From assembly GCF_000220395.1 (NCBI RefSeq), contig NW_004086009.1, forward strand, positions 1 to 64,000: a stretch of DNA of 64,000 nucleotides, in the 5' to 3' direction. The first letter of the stretch is position 1. Each line of letters begins with the position of its first letter. The notes below the pieces were generated by a model. The model saw only the letters and a list, made by a program, of their open reading frames with translations, had not been told where the DNA came from and made no database searches. Source of the stretch: Ichthyophthirius multifiliis. Lineage: Eukaryota > Ciliophora > Oligohymenophorea > Hymenostomatida. Made by a program: the position numbers and the translations under genes. This document shows positions 25,406 through 41,383 of this stretch, in pieces.

Positions 25406-26125
25406 AATTTTTTTGTTAATAATAAAATATTTGTTTTTTATTATTTTTAATTTTTTGTATTAATTTAAATTATTATATGAGAAAAAAAAAAATTATTTTA
25501 TTTTAAAAAATAATAGAAAAAAAGTTAAATTATCAAATACATATTTAAAAAATGGAAAAATTTATTTATTGAGTTAAGAATATTTTAAAATTTAAATATA
25601 TAATTATTAAATATTTATTTTTAATTATATTTAATAATATTTATTTAAAGAAAATATATACACTAAAAAAGTATTGAATAATTTTAATTTTAGTAATATG
25701 ATTTTATATAATAGTTTTATTTTTTTATTTTATTAATTTTCTTTTACATTAAAATAAAAAAATTAAAATAAAAATTCTTCGTTGTGTTATAGAAAATTAA
25801 AGCTTTTTATTTTTTTAAAACTTACAATTAAAAAAAATATATATATACTTTGAATACATTAAATGTATAATAAAAAAAAACTAATGGGTAATTTTAATAA
25901 TTATATGTTAAAAAAATAAAAACATATATATAAATATTAAAAATAAAAACAAAATAAATATAGAAACATTAATTTATAATTAATATTATTTTTTAATAAA
26001 AAACTAAAAATAAAAAAAACTAATAAATAAAATTTAAGTTATCTCTAAAAGAATATAATTAATATTTTTACTTTTTTACTTAAACTATACTAAATAATTT
26101 AAGCAGCTAATTCACCCTTATAATT
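25406..26125. other. spacer with divergent promoters
   Basis: A+T-rich spacer between the duplicated MORN 5' end (minus) and the next plus-strand gene. It presumably contains both promoters. No gene is seen. Confidence 0.5.
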
Positions 26126-27292
26126 ATGATAAAAGAATTATAATTTCGTGAATTTGATATTAAAAATAAATGGTTAAAAGGTAATTGAAATATATATTTA
26201 TTTTACTTTAAAATAAAATTATATGAATAAAAATAGGTAATGAATACGCTGAAATGCTCCTAAATAAAGAAAAATATTGTAGTCTTTATAATTTTGAGAC
26301 ATTTTCTTAAAAAACGCATCCTTAAAATATTTATATGGAACCTTAGAGTAAAAGAAAAATATATATTAATATATATAATTATATATATGTTTTTTTTATT
26401 TGCTTTTTTAAAAAAAATAAAAATAAAAATAAAAAAACACTCTAATTTAATTTTAAAAATAATTTTTTAAATATATTTTTTTTTTTTTACATAAATATAT
26501 TAATTTTTATAAAAAATAATAGATGGACAAATATATTATGTAGAAGGAAATTGTATAGGTTCATAATTTGGTTTTCCCCGTATAAATATTAAAAAAAATA
26601 TAGATGGTAATAATTTAATATATATATAAAATTATATTTATGAATGTTAAAAATTAATATATATTTTAAATTTTGAAAAATAAAATAAAAAAATATTTAA
26701 TTAAATTATTTAAAAGGAAAAAAATGAACTTTACAACTAATTTACCTAAAAATAATCCTTTAGTAACTTATATTGTTGCATCAGCCGAAAAATGTTAAAA
26801 AAAATAATAATAATAAGATGATTTTGTTTATAGAATGCATGCAGTTATTCTATATAAAAATAACGATTAATAAACAGTAAGTTATATATTATGTCATATA
26901 AGAAAATTAAATAATAAAGAAAGTGTTGAATAAAATAAAAATAATAAAGAATAAAAAAAAACATAACAAAAGAAAAAATAAATAAAAAATAATAGATTAA
27001 TAATTTTCAAAATTTTTCTGATTAATCTTAATCTACTTAAAATTAATAATAATATAATAATTAAAATATGAATAATTATAAGAATACTTAAAGTTAATTT
27101 ATGTAAAATTTAAATTAAGATAATGTATTAAAATAAGGATTAAATATTAAAAATATTAATCATTATAAATAAATGAATAAATAAAGATTTAATATTTTTA
27201 AAAATAATAAAAATAAAGAATTATTAATAGAATAAACATTGACTAAAAATAATAAAGTTGATTATATGGAGCTTTTCAATTAGTTAGTTTGA
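26126..27292 (+). CDS. unrecognised protein, about 295 aa
   Basis: Not recognised. ATG 26126-26128, TGA 27290-27292. Introns: 26181-26236 (56 bp); a long A+T intron from about 26355 to 26521; and about 26609-26716. Exons read MIKELQFREFDIKNKWLKGN, then YAEMLLNKEKYCSLYNF and IYYVEGNCIGSQFGFPRINI. A longer exon has NFTTNLPKNNPLVTYIVASA and DDFVYRMHAVILYKN. The C-terminal third is N/K/Q-rich low complexity. Two frame breaks (A7 at 26718-26724 and one A run between 26935 and 26995) are repaired by one A each. The cysteines and the alternating hydrophobic pattern suggest a small globular domain, but no catalytic signature is visible. The start is uncertain because the frame is open upstream. Confidence 0.6.
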
Positions 27293-27688
27293 ATTTATAA
27301 GTTAATAATAAAATTCTTTTTTACTATTAGAATATTTAAAAAATATTCGAAATTAGAAATTATATAAAAATTGTAGATAGAATAGTTATTTTATTTTCCT
27401 TATATAAATTTATATATAAAATAATTTTTCCATAATTATAAAAATGTTAATAAATATATAAAATTATGTATTAAAATATTTGTTATTTAGTAAATAAAAC
27501 TTAAATATATATACATATTAAATAAAAATTTAAATAATTTTATTGAGTTTATTTTAATTTATATATAAAAAAAATATTTAAATTTTATTTATTAATTAGT
27601 ATATATCAATATTATTAAAATTAAAAATAATACAAGACAATATATATAAAACATAATAAAAATTAATGTTATAAATATATAAAAATAA
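27293..27688. other. intergenic spacer
   Basis: A+T-rich spacer between two plus-strand genes, which should contain the promoter of the acetyltransferase gene. No gene is seen. Confidence 0.5.
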
Positions 27689-28299
27689 ATGGATATTAAT
27701 TTATAAAAAAAATTGAAGGACTATATGTAAATAAAACTATAAGAAAAGTTTATTATAAACGAAAAAATACACATCGAATTAATAAAAACTGAACATAAAT
27801 AACTATTACTGAATTCCATATTAAAAAACAGAGAATTTTTATAAAAAAAACGCCTTCAATAATCCATATAAACTCATTAGATGAATCTTAATAATTTATT
27901 TAATTCTTACAATAATGCCATGATGATAAAACAAAATTAGCTTATTTAATTTTCGATTCAAATTCAAATATTGTTATAGGATGTGTTTCTTATTAAATTA
28001 TTGATTTAGGAAAACTTTAAGGAGAAATTGGATATTGGCTTGACGAGGAATATAATGGTAAAGGAATAATGACTTAATGTGTAAAAAATTTAATTTAATA
28101 TGGATTTGAAACTTTTGATTTGAAAAAAATAATAATTAAAACGGAAGTAAGTAATATAAAAAGTGCAAATATTCCAATTAGATTAGGATTTTTTCTAGAT
28201 AAAATATAAAAAATATTTCATGAATAATTCAATAAAAAAATTGAAATAAAAAAATATATATTATTAAGATATTAAATATAAAAATAATAAAAATATTGA
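27689..28299 (+). CDS. GNAT N-acetyltransferase, RimJ/RimL type, about 203 aa
   Basis: GNAT enzymes move an acetyl group from acetyl-CoA to an amine. In this subgroup the acceptor is usually the N-terminus of a ribosomal protein or another small substrate. ATG 27689-27691, TGA 28297-28299. The C-terminal half is diagnostic: GEIGYWLDEEYNGKGIMTQC contains the acetyl-CoA loop (here Y-N-G-K-G-I), followed by LIQYGFETFDLKKIIIKTEV and the motif SANIPIRLGF, where the family has NxxSxxVxExLGF. The N-terminal half has the usual first strand and helix (IHIELIKTEHKQLLLNSI). One frame break in A8 at 27843-27850 is repaired by one A, joining NREFLQKK to TPSIIHINSLDES as expected for the fold. No intron. 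Substrate unknown. Confidence 0.85.
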
Positions 28300-28774
28300 A
28301 TAATTTATTAAAATATTTAAATAATTAATTACTAAAAAAATTATATATATTTATATATATATATATATATACATATTTATAAATACATATATTTATATAC
28401 ATAAAAAATTTTAGGAAAATAAAATTTGTATTAGTTTTATATTAGTATAAATATATTTTTTTTTTCATGATTATTCTATTTAAAATTTTTTATTATTTTA
28501 AATCTATAATTATTATGTATCAATATTTTAATTTGTATTTAAAGATTAATGATATTTGCTATTAATTTATTTTGAATGAATTTAAAGATTAAAATTATAA
28601 CCAGAAAATAAATCTAATAATAAAAAAATAATATAATTAATACATATAAAAATAAAATTAATTATCATTAATTATATAAAAAATTATATAAATATATGAT
28701 TACATATTTTTATTTTCATATAAATGTAGTTATATTTTATATTTAAATTATTTTTATATATATATATATATAAT

Positions 28775-28809
<35 letters not shown>
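28300..28809. other. spacer with TA tracts
   Basis: A+T-only region between converging genes with (TA)n at about 28355-28372 and 28758-28806. The kinase reading frame remains technically open into this region because no TGA occurs, so the kinase stop is not fixed. Confidence 0.45.
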
Positions 28810-30192
28810 GATTTTATAAGAACTATTTTATTTACTTTATACACTATTTTTTCTTAAAAGTATAGAATTTTATTATATTAATTCTTCGTTAGAATCAATT
28901 CCATCTTCAGAAATTTACTATATATATTCATAATTTTCTTCTATAGGCTTATTACAAATTATATATTATTATATAATTTAAAATTTTTATTATAAATAGA
29001 TATTTAACATATATTAATATTTATTTATATAAATACTATTGGAATAAAAGGTGCTTATAATTTTTTATTTATTAATTATTCCCAATTAAAGTTTTTAAAC
29101 CATGGATGATTCTTTACTTACTATGGTCCATTAAAACCTAATCTATTGTTTGGTTTTCTTTAAATACACTTTTTAATTATATATCAATTTATAAACAAAA
29201 AAATTTATTATAATTTTATATTATTTTTAAAAAAAATACTTTATTAATAAAATCAGCAGCCTCTTTAGAATATCCGTAAGGAATTTCATGTTATTTTATT
29301 TATACTTATTTTGATAAAATTTAATCTTTTATTTCTTTTCTATTTCTACCTTAATAAGGTCTCTATATTTTTTATTATTAAAAAAAATTCATATAAATAC
29401 CTTTCCAATCATAAATTCATAAGCAATAACACCTAAAGCAAAATAATCAACTGCGATTCCATGATTTTGTCTACACATAACTTCAGGAGCCATATATCCT
29501 GGAGTTCCAGACGTGTTTTATGCATTATCTTCACAACAAACTCTTGCAACTCCCAAATCTGTTAACTTTATATATCCATCTATATCAAGAACTAGATTTT
29601 CAGGTTTTACATCTCTATGAATAACATTATTATTGTGTAAATATTCTAATGCTAATATAATACAGCATAAAAAAAATTCTAATATTTTAATTTTTTGTTT
29701 AATAAAAATATTAATAATGATTATATTCACTTGTTTAATTTTCACTAAATCGCCTATGTTTAACTAAATGAAATCTTAAGTCACCTCCATTTACTAAATC
29801 CATTAATAGATAAAGATTTTCTCTATCTTAAAATGCATAATTCATATTTACTAAAAATCTATTAAATATATATATTTATTTTAATAAAATAAATATTTAT
29901 AGTTACGGGTGTTTTAAGTAACAGAGTAAATTTCTTTCATTCATAACAGAGTTAACACTTCTTTTTGTTATGATTCTATTTTTTATTAAAAATATATTAA
30001 ATTTAGAAATAAAAAAACTTTGATTTAAGCATTTCTTTCATGGCATAAATTTATTTAGTTTTCTTATTTTCTACTCTCCAAACCTGTAATTATTGTTTAT
30101 TGTAATATATAAAAAACTGTAAACCAAAAAATGTATGTTAAATATAAATATATATAAATAATAAAATGACTAGCAATTTAAATATATTTAAT

Positions 30193-30229
<37 letters not shown>

Positions 30230-30565
30230 TTATATATATATTTTTTTTATATAAAAAAAAAATATAATATTTTAAATAAACATATATTTATTTTATATTA
30301 TTATTACTTTTCCAAATCCTCCTTTACCAATAACATACTAATAATTAAACATATTTTTATTAATATTATCTTTTTATATATTTATATAACTAATAAATTT
30401 AATTAATACTTATATAATTGTTTGTATCTTTTGTATTTTCTTAACTCTAATTCATATTTGAATTATTATTTAAAAAATTTAATGTATTAAAATTTGCATT
30501 ATTATTATTATTTTTGTAAATGGGTTAACTATTATTATTATTTATATAATTATTATTAATATTAA

Positions 30566-30609
<44 letters not shown>

Positions 30610-31255
30610 TTATTATTTATTTATTTTTTTTATAATTAATTTTTCATTTCTTATATTGAATTATTAATTTTTTAAAATACCTCCTATTTATCTTTTAATA
30701 ATTAGTTTTAATTAAATAATTATATACTATTTTATTTTTTAATTATTAAATTTTATTCTGATCCTATTATATTCTTTTCATTTAATATATTTCCTTAAGA
30801 GCATCTACTATTACTCTTCTTTTAAAAATATTAAAAATTACTGCCTTAATAATTTTTAGGAGAAGGTAATAAACTTTAATAAGACAAATTTCTTGAAACA
30901 TTTGCGGTTTATACTTAATTTATATTTACCTTTTATAAATTTAATAAATATAAATTATAGAAAATATAGAATTTAAATTTTATAATTTGTTTTGTTATTA
31001 TCTTTAAATTAAATGGTTTAAAATATTTATTTTTATAAATTTAGGTTTAAATAATTTTGTCTTTAAATATATATATATTTTAATTTTTATTTTTTTATAC
31101 TTTTTACTGTAATTATTTAGAGATATTGGATGTTTTATTCTTTAAAACCATTGATGGTTGCTTGTGTAAAAATACTTAAGCAAGTTAAATTATTTTTTAA
31201 GTACTTTTGAAATTGGAATTGAATTTTTAAAATTTATTATTATTATTATTGTTAA

Positions 31256-31306
<51 letters not shown>

Positions 31307-31428
31307 GATTATGATTATTATGATTATGATTATTTTATACTATTATTTTAATTATTGGCTAATTTTTCTTTATTTCTGTTTTGACTTAAATTTTTATAAT
31401 TCCTTATTTTTTCGTTATTTTAATTCAT
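28810..31428 (-). CDS. AGC-type serine/threonine protein kinase
   Basis: Phosphorylates Ser/Thr of unknown targets. The catalytic core is complete in order: glycine loop GKGGFGKV (near 30320); the catalytic Lys in IYAMKEMLK (near 30030); [28 protein letters not shown] (HRD, near 29610); LTDLGVARV, with DLG in place of [45 protein letters not shown]; and [21 protein letters not shown] short tail (FNWEQLINKKLQAPFIPI, then IEENYEYIQ) resembles the AGC/STK32 group. The N-terminal roughly 200 residues before the core are low complexity, with ATT/TTA triplet arrays at 30545-30620 and 31250-31340 read as poly-Asn or poly-Gln. Likely start ATG 31426-31428. At least six A+T introns interrupt the core. 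The stop is not located with certainty; no TGA appears in frame before the downstream TA repeats. I see no cyclic-nucleotide-binding domain. Confidence 0.85.
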
Positions 31429-31966
31429 TTTTTTTTCAAATTTTTTTTTATTTAATTTAAAATAACTATATTTTTTTTTTCTTTATTTCTTTATTTGAAT
31501 TTTTATATATAATAGTAATAATTTTTAATATATTTATTTTTTATTCATAAATTAACAGTTAATACTTTACGAATTTTTTTTTATTATTTATATTTAATAT
31601 ATATTTATATTTTAAAAATCACATTTAATTTTTATTATAATTTAAATTTTATTTATAATAATTTTTTTTTTTTTTTTAATGAATATAAATATTTTTTTTT
31701 TTTTTAAAAAAAAAAATTATTTTTATATTATATATTTTTTAAATGTTAATTATTTGCTTTTTTACAAAGTGTTTAAATCATTTAAAATAAAGATAATACA
31801 TTTTTTAGAAATATCATATATATTATTAAAATTATAATTGAAATATTTATTTTTTAATATTTTTTCGTACAAAAATAAAAAAATATAAAAAAAAAATACT
31901 AAATAATATATATTATACTAAAAAGTATATATTCACTGTATCAATATTTCATAATTATCAATTATT
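31429..31966. other. spacer
   Basis: Promoter side of the kinase gene and 3' flank of the granule lattice gene. It contains long T and A homopolymers near 31667-31712. No gene is seen. Confidence 0.5.
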
Positions 31967-33153
31967 TCATTAAATTTAAAGGAATTCTGAAACAGCACCA
32001 AATTTAACAGCTAAATAATCATTTAATTTTTCAAGAATATCAGTTTCTCTTTCTCTATGTTATTAAAAATAAAAATATATAAAATAAATTAAAAAAATAA
32101 TAAGAAATAAGAAACCTTTCAGTAGAGAATTTAGTGTAGTGTTCTTCATCATTATTATATTAAAGTTTCACTGCTTTAAGTTCATTTTCTAAAGTATCTA
32201 AAGTCAATCTATTATTTGCAAGTGAGAGTGTTTCTCTAGAAATAGAAGACTCAAGATTTCCAATTAAGGTATTTTTTTCTAAGATTTATTCATAGTATCT
32301 TTTTTTATGTTATAATAAAAGTACAAGGTCTTCATCCCATTATTTAGATTATCTTTCTTCTACATTTTTATTGTTATTTTAGACGTCAGCTAAAGATTAT
32401 CTTAAAGAGTTTAATAAGTTGAGAATTTTCTATACATTGTTGTAATCTAATTTATTGCTGATTTAAGAGAGGGCCATAACTAAAGGTCTGAATAAAGAAG
32501 CTTATTTAGATTAGTTATTTTTGAGTTTATCGAAGACTTTATCAAATCTAGATTTTACTTATACGAAAGAAACACCATTGAGCATGTGTTAAATTAATTT
32601 AGTGGCTTCGTCGACTGAAGCTAATGTTTCTGTCAATTCAGCATCGGATTCTTTCCATTTTTAGTTGGCTTCAGCTCTTTCTTTTGTACCAACATCGATA
32701 CTGTTTACAGTATTATCATAGTCAGATTAAGCTTAAATTAATTAAGTTTTGGCATCATCGAGGCTTACTTTATTCAATTTGATGGAATTTTCAAGAGATG
32801 TTATCGTGTTTGTGGTTTATGTGATTCTGTTGGATAATGAATCTAAATTTTCTCTGTAACTGCTTCTGACTTCTTCGATTCTATTATCAGCTTATTCTTA
32901 ATCTCCAGCTAATTAATGTATGATTTATTCTAATAAAGCTCTAATTAATTCAGGAGAATTATTTGAGTTCATATTCATTTAGATGGCATTTAACATAGTC
33001 TATCCGAATGTTTCTTTTTAGATCTATGTATATAAATATATATTTATATATATAATTATTAATTACTTCAGAAAGTTAGAGATGAACTTCTTTATTAGAA
33101 AGAGTTGCAAAGATAACTGTTGCAAATAATGCAATTAAAAATATTGATTTCAT
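31967..33153 (-). CDS. granule lattice / trichocyst matrix-type secretory protein, 360 aa
   Basis: These proteins are stored as a crystalline core in ciliate mucocysts or trichocysts and expand on exocytosis. ATG 33151-33153, TGA 31967-31969; introns 33024-33066 (43 bp) and 32055-32115 (61 bp). The coding length is exactly divisible by three without any correction. The N-terminus is a textbook signal peptide (MKSIFLIALFATVIFATL). The mature part is acidic coiled coil with few Lys-rich stretches, for example EEVRSSYRENLDSLSNRI and SLDDAKTQLIQAQSDYD. A central LFRPLVMALSQISNKLD is followed by a second coiled coil. This follows the Grl/TMP pattern of signal peptide, pro-region and alternating coiled coils. 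Codon use is more GC-rich and regular than in the neighbours, as expected of a highly expressed gene. Assignment rests on architecture and style, not on a catalytic motif. Confidence 0.82.
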
Positions 33154-33844
33154 TTTTTTTATTTTAATTTTATAATATTTTTATTACTTTTATTTAATAT
33201 TTTTTTTTGATTTTTTAGTTATATTTGATTATTTTTTTGTTTTTAATATTTTTCTTCTTTTTTTTTAATATAAATACGTTTTAGATTTTTTATATAAGTA
33301 AAAAAATACTAAATTGCAAAAACGTAAATTTGTATAGGTTTTTTACTACTATTAAAATGAAAACGTAATTAGTTTTTAATAAAATAATAATAGAAATAAA
33401 AATAATACAATAAATTAATAATAAAAACTAATAATATATAAATATATGTATAATTTTTTTTTATAAATATATATTATAACATATAAATAATTAAATATAT
33501 ATTTAATAAATATTATTTTATTTTTTAATATTATAAGATTTATTCATAATATATTTAAAAATAAATTAAAATTATATTAATTAATATATATATATATTTA
33601 TTTCGCATTAAAACCTTTAAAAAAATATTATTATAAGTTTATTTATTTAATTACATTTTTAATAAAGTAATTTTTTATTTTTATTTTTTACAATTCTTTA
33701 AAATATCTACAAAAATAAAATATTTATATAAATAATAATTACTAAATATTTAAATTCTAATTTTTTGTTTTATATTCATTATAAAATTATTAGAATAACA
33801 ATTAATTTAGAAAATACATAAATAAAAAATTTCAATATTTATAA
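33154..33844. other. spacer upstream of granule lattice gene
   Basis: A+T-rich region. The first 200 bp (to about 33350) should contain the granule gene promoter; the rest is 3' flank of the Sec14 gene. No gene is seen. Confidence 0.5.
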
Positions 33845-35461
33845 TCATATTTATTAAGGTCCATAATTATAATTTATACAATTTTCTTCTTTACAATTAC
33901 ATTTTCCTCCTATAAATTTAGGTAAATTTTCTATAGGTATCTAATAAAAGAAAAAAAAAATTATCATAAAATAAAAAAATTACTTCTTCTAATAAAGTAT
34001 TCATATATTTATTTCCTAAAATTTGTATTTTTTATTAAGTAGATTAACTTAAGAAGTTTTTAATTATACCCCAAACTAAATTAAACATAAATCCATTATT
34101 AATAATATACATTCTAAATTTATTAATTATTGAATTTTTTTTAAAAAAAAAACAATATAAACCTATGTAATATTTCTGGATAATTTTCTTTTGTAAGATT
34201 AGTTGTTAACTTTAAAAAATTAACTAATTAATCAGTTTTAAAAGATGAGTTTTTCAAATCTAATATTATTATCACTTTATTTATTCTTTTTCCTTTCTAT
34301 GCTGAGCATAACTAAAATATGTATTTTATTATTCTTTCATAATGTTATGTATAATATTTCATAAGTCTTTCTTAATTAGTTTTTTTGAAAAGTTCATCAT
34401 ATTTTAATTAACCTAATCTTTCTATATAAATAGGCATTCCCTTTATACATATATTTTTTTAAAAAATAAAATAAATAAATATACTTCTATATTTGTAAAA
34501 TGAAAACCATGTGGGTAAACTTATTTAACTTCTTCTAATTCACCAAATTTAAACTAAAAAATATTTTAAATATCATTTTATTTTCTCCATTAAAGATGAT
34601 TTTAAAATAAGGCAGAAGATTCAATAATATTAAATTATTTGGCTTTTAAAAATCTATATAAATAATAGTCATTAAAAGTATCTTTGTTTTCGTTTATCTA
34701 TTATTAAAATTATTATTTAAATTAATAGAATGTATTTTATTATTATTAATTTAATTCATTTCTAAACAAAACAAAAAAAATGTTAAAAAAAATAAAATAA
34801 AATTTTAATAATTATATATATATTTATATATATTTTTCTTTATTAATATATATAATTATATACTAAATATTTATATCATCCCATCTATATAAACCTTTTG
34901 AATTAATATTATCATTGACATTTTTATAATTATATTAAAAAGCATCAATATTTTATTCTATTTATTACTGGAATTATTTAGTAAAAACTTCATTGTTTTT
35001 TTTTCTTAATTTTTTTAAAAATCTTCTAGTGCAAATTTTGTATCTTCTAATAGCATTTTTATATCAAAACCTTATTAATAATTCGGAATAATTAAAGCTT
35101 ATGATCTTTTTAAATATATAGGGATAGATCCCCCTCTTATTAATTAGTCAGTTATTTCTTCATAGTTTTATTTTATTTAAGTTTTTCTATTTTATGTATC
35201 ATATTCAAATACTTTTTTTTAAACCTTTAATTATGAATTATATTTATTTCCGTATAAAAATGAATCATCGTCTTGTATCATTAAATCGCTTGGCTCTTGA
35301 GGAGGTGTATAAAAACTTGTTTTGCTCGATTGATTTTCGGATTTGTAATATTCGGGTCTTTTTATTAATTCATTTGCTTTTTTTCCTTTATTTGAGTCTT
35401 GATAATCACATGTTTCTTTTTCATTTATATTTTTTCTATCTTTTGATTCACAACAACCCAT
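33845..35461 (-). CDS. Sec14/CRAL-TRIO lipid-transfer protein with acylated N-terminus, 462 aa
   Basis: Sec14-type proteins bind and exchange phosphatidylinositol and other lipids and stimulate phosphoinositide synthesis. ATG 35459-35461, TGA 33845-33847. It begins MGCCESKDRKN: Gly2 (myristoylation) and Cys3-Cys4 (palmitoylation) predict membrane anchoring, unusual for this family. A linker of about 200 residues is followed by the CRAL-TRIO N-terminal helix bundle (YLYRFLKAKQFNII, then SALFQNHLQWRKQ). The lipid-binding fold then follows: YPHGFHFTNIEGMPIYIERL, VIIILDLKNSSFKTDQLVN, NYPEILHRMYIINNGFMFNL, VWGIIKNFL and ILGNKYMNTLLEEIPIENLP. It ends KFIGGKCNC, the usual end of the lobe. Introns: 34762-34863 (102 bp), 34441-34485 (45 bp), 34114-34162 (49 bp), 33951-33983 (33 bp). 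One break in a run of nine A (34996-35004) needs one A; then the coding length is a multiple of three. Confidence 0.9.
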
Positions 35462-35896
35462 TTTTTATTTTTTTTATTTTATATAATTATATTAAAATAT
35501 AATTTTTTCTTAACTTTTTTTAATTTAATTAAAAACTTATTTTTTTAACTTTTAAAATTATTTATATTTTACATATTACTTTTTTTTGTATAACATTTTT
35601 TTTTTATAGATTTATTTTTAAAATAAATAAAAAATATAAATAAAATATTATTAGATTTATAAATATATAATATATAAAATAAAAGATTTAAAGATTTTTA
35701 TAAATTATTAGGAATTATAATTATTTTTATTATATTTTATATTATATTATATTATAATAAATCTTATTATAAACTATTTTTTATAATATATTATATATAT
35801 AAAATTCATTTATTTTCATCAAAAAAATTATCCTATTAATTTTTACATAAATTATCAAATGTTTTCATTTTTTAAATTATTTAATTAAAATAAAAT
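35462..35896. other. divergent promoter region
   Basis: Between the Sec14 start (minus) and a small plus-strand gene. A+T only, with ATATTATATTATAT tracts near 35735-35760. No gene is seen. Confidence 0.5.
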
Positions 35897-36430
35897 ATGT
35901 CTAATTTAATATATGAGAACACTTTGAAAAAAATAATTTTATTTTTATAAAATTAAACTTAAGAAAATAAATATATTTAGACTAATAGATTAATTATAAG
36001 AAATTAAATAATTAAAATGTTAATTATATCCTTTAGAATACGAGTAAATAAATTAACAAAAAAAAAGTACATACATTTTTATTTTGAATAAACACAAATT
36101 ATAAACGAAATATTAGAACAAAGAATTATTAAAAAATTTTGTAAATGCTTTAAATTAAAATCTTAAAAAAAAAACTCACAATAAGTAAGTATATAAATCA
36201 TTTTATATTATTTTTATTAATATTCAGAAAACTTTAATTAACAAAAAAATTAGTGAAATAAACTAAATAATATAATTTGATAATTAAACCAATAATAAGC
36301 TAATAAGAGAAGAAATACAATTTGAAAACTTAAACAATAATATAATTTCAAATAAGTTGATTTAAAATTATATTAAAAATAAAAAGTATAACTTCTTAAT
36401 TAATTAAATGATTTTAAAACAAAAGAAGAT
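35897..36430 (+). CDS. small basic protein, C-terminus unresolved
   Basis: Not recognised. ATG 35897-35899. Exon 1 is 96 codons, ending phase 0 at a consensus-like donor (GTAAGT, intron 36185-36227, 43 bp, acceptor TTCAG). The protein begins MSNLIYENTLKKIILFL and is rich in I, K, N and Q, with a cysteine pair near residue 83 (KKFCKCFKLK). Exon 2 reads KTLINKKISEINQII and continues with a coiled-coil-like EEIQFENLNNN. No TGA occurs in frame before the sequence becomes pure A+T, so the end is approximate. It converges on the PI4-kinase gene. Confidence 0.5.
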
Positions 36431-36534
36431 TTTTATATATATAAATATATTTATTTTTATTTTTTAAATTCAAAAAAAAATTTAATTTTAAAATTAAATA
36501 TATAATATTTTTTTTAAAAATAAAAATAATAATA

Positions 36535-39693
<3,159 letters not shown>

Positions 39694-40720
39694 AGAATAT
39701 TTTATAGTATTATCATTATTTAAAATATTAATTATAATCAATTAATTAATACTTAAAATAATAAAATCTAAATATAAATTTTTATGTATTTTTTAAAGTT
39801 TTTAATAATTTTTTATTTATTATTAAATTTTAGAAATAAAAATTATAAAAAAATAAAATTTTATTCTTAGCTATTTATAAATTTATAAAAAAAATTAAAT
39901 ATTATGGTTATAAAATACTAAATAAATAATAAATTTAATAAATATTAATATTAATTTATAAAAAATATAAATTAAATAATATATATAACTTTTAGTAATT
40001 ATGTTTTTTTTTTTTATTTTAAAATTTTTTAAAAAAATAATATAAGAATAAAGATTATAATCAATTTTCTTACCTTCTTATTTGTATATAGTCGTTCTTT
40101 AAAAAAATTAAAATAAATATTTAAAATTAATATATATATGTAATATAAAAATAAATTTAAAATCTTTAACTATTTTCATTTTAATAAGATAACACTTTAA
40201 TATTAATCTTTGAAATTATAAATTAAATACAGTATTTAATTAAAAATTATAATAATTTAATTCTTAAAAAAAATAAAAAAATTATATAAATTTATTTTAA
40301 TAGATAGCAATATAAAGATACAAATAGTTTATTTTCTTATTACTATAAAAATATAAACTTAAAAATAAATTAAAACATAAAATTAATTTTAACATAAAAG
40401 AAAAATGAAATTATAAAAGATTAGTATAAAAATTTATAAGTGAAAACTGATTGAGTTATATTTTTTTAGATATATCTTATTAACTCTAGCATAAAAAATA
40501 ATTTTAATGATATAACAGTCTTTACATTTAATATATGAAATATTAAAAAATTGTGTTAATTTTTATATTTTTATTATTATATCATTTTTATATTATTATT
40601 TATTTTTTAATAATAAATAATAAAAAATATTTATTATTAATATATTAAAACATAAATTAACTAATTTTTTTTTAAAAAAATATAAAAAAGAAAGAAAATA
40701 TATTGATAAAATATATAAAA
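39694..40720. other. spacer with divergent promoters
   Basis: A+T-only sequence of about 1 kb between the PI4-kinase start (minus) and the four-helix protein (plus). No ORF with protein-like composition is seen. Confidence 0.5.
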
Positions 40721-41383
40721 ATGAAACTTAATGTTGAGTCTTTTACAAGTGATATGGATTTGTCAGCAGTAATTTCAATGACATAAACTATGAAAAATAA
40801 AATTCTTAGAAACCATATGATATTGATAATATTTTTCCATATATGCTAAATATTAACCTAATTATTTACTATTGTTTACACTCCATGGTACTTTGATAAT
40901 TCAAATTAAGATAATATACAGTATGGATTATTGTTAAATTATAATATAAATATTAGCAATATAAGAGTGAATAAATTAATTGACTCGAATAACATATAGA
41001 TAGGAGGAATATATTCTTTTGGAATATTTGTGCTGGCTTTAATTATATAAACTTTATTTTTATATTAGAAGCTTTAGTTTTATTTTTGGTTTAATAAAAA
41101 AATTGAAAATGTTAATAAAATTTTTAAATTTAAAACTTTTATAAGGATATGCTCTTTTTTAAATTTAACGGGTTTTTTTTATTGGGTTTTTATAGTTTTC
41201 GTTATTTAGATTATTGATTAGATCAATAATGTTCTTTATTTAAAATATGGGTTTGCACTTTGTGCTGGAAATATAGGGTTCTTTATTTTAATTTGTGTTT
41301 ATTTTAAATTTCTGTAAAAATCAATTAAGAAAAACTGTTTAGTTAATAATTTGTTATTGTCTAGCGTTTATAACTAAATTTGA
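40721..41383 (+). CDS. four-helix membrane protein, 220 aa
   Basis: Not recognised. Single exon, ATG 40721-40723, TGA 41381-41383, no frame break. Four hydrophobic segments: about residues 32-58 (MILIIFFHICQILTQLFTIV), 108-128 (GGIYSFGIFVLALIIQTLFL), 153-173 (TGFFYWVFIVFVIQII) and 182-201 (FALCAGNIGFFILICVYF). The loop between helices 1 and 2 is about 50 residues and N/D-rich; both termini are polar. The layout, with a larger first loop, resembles tetraspan PMP22/claudin/Sur7-type proteins, but no signature of any of these is visible. No signal peptide; the first helix probably acts as a signal anchor. Confidence 0.75.

Noticed and set aside
35194-35502. 102-codon hydrophobic plus-strand ORF
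   Set aside because: Antisense to the first exon of the Sec14-like gene, whose MGCC start and downstream CRAL-TRIO motifs are unambiguous.
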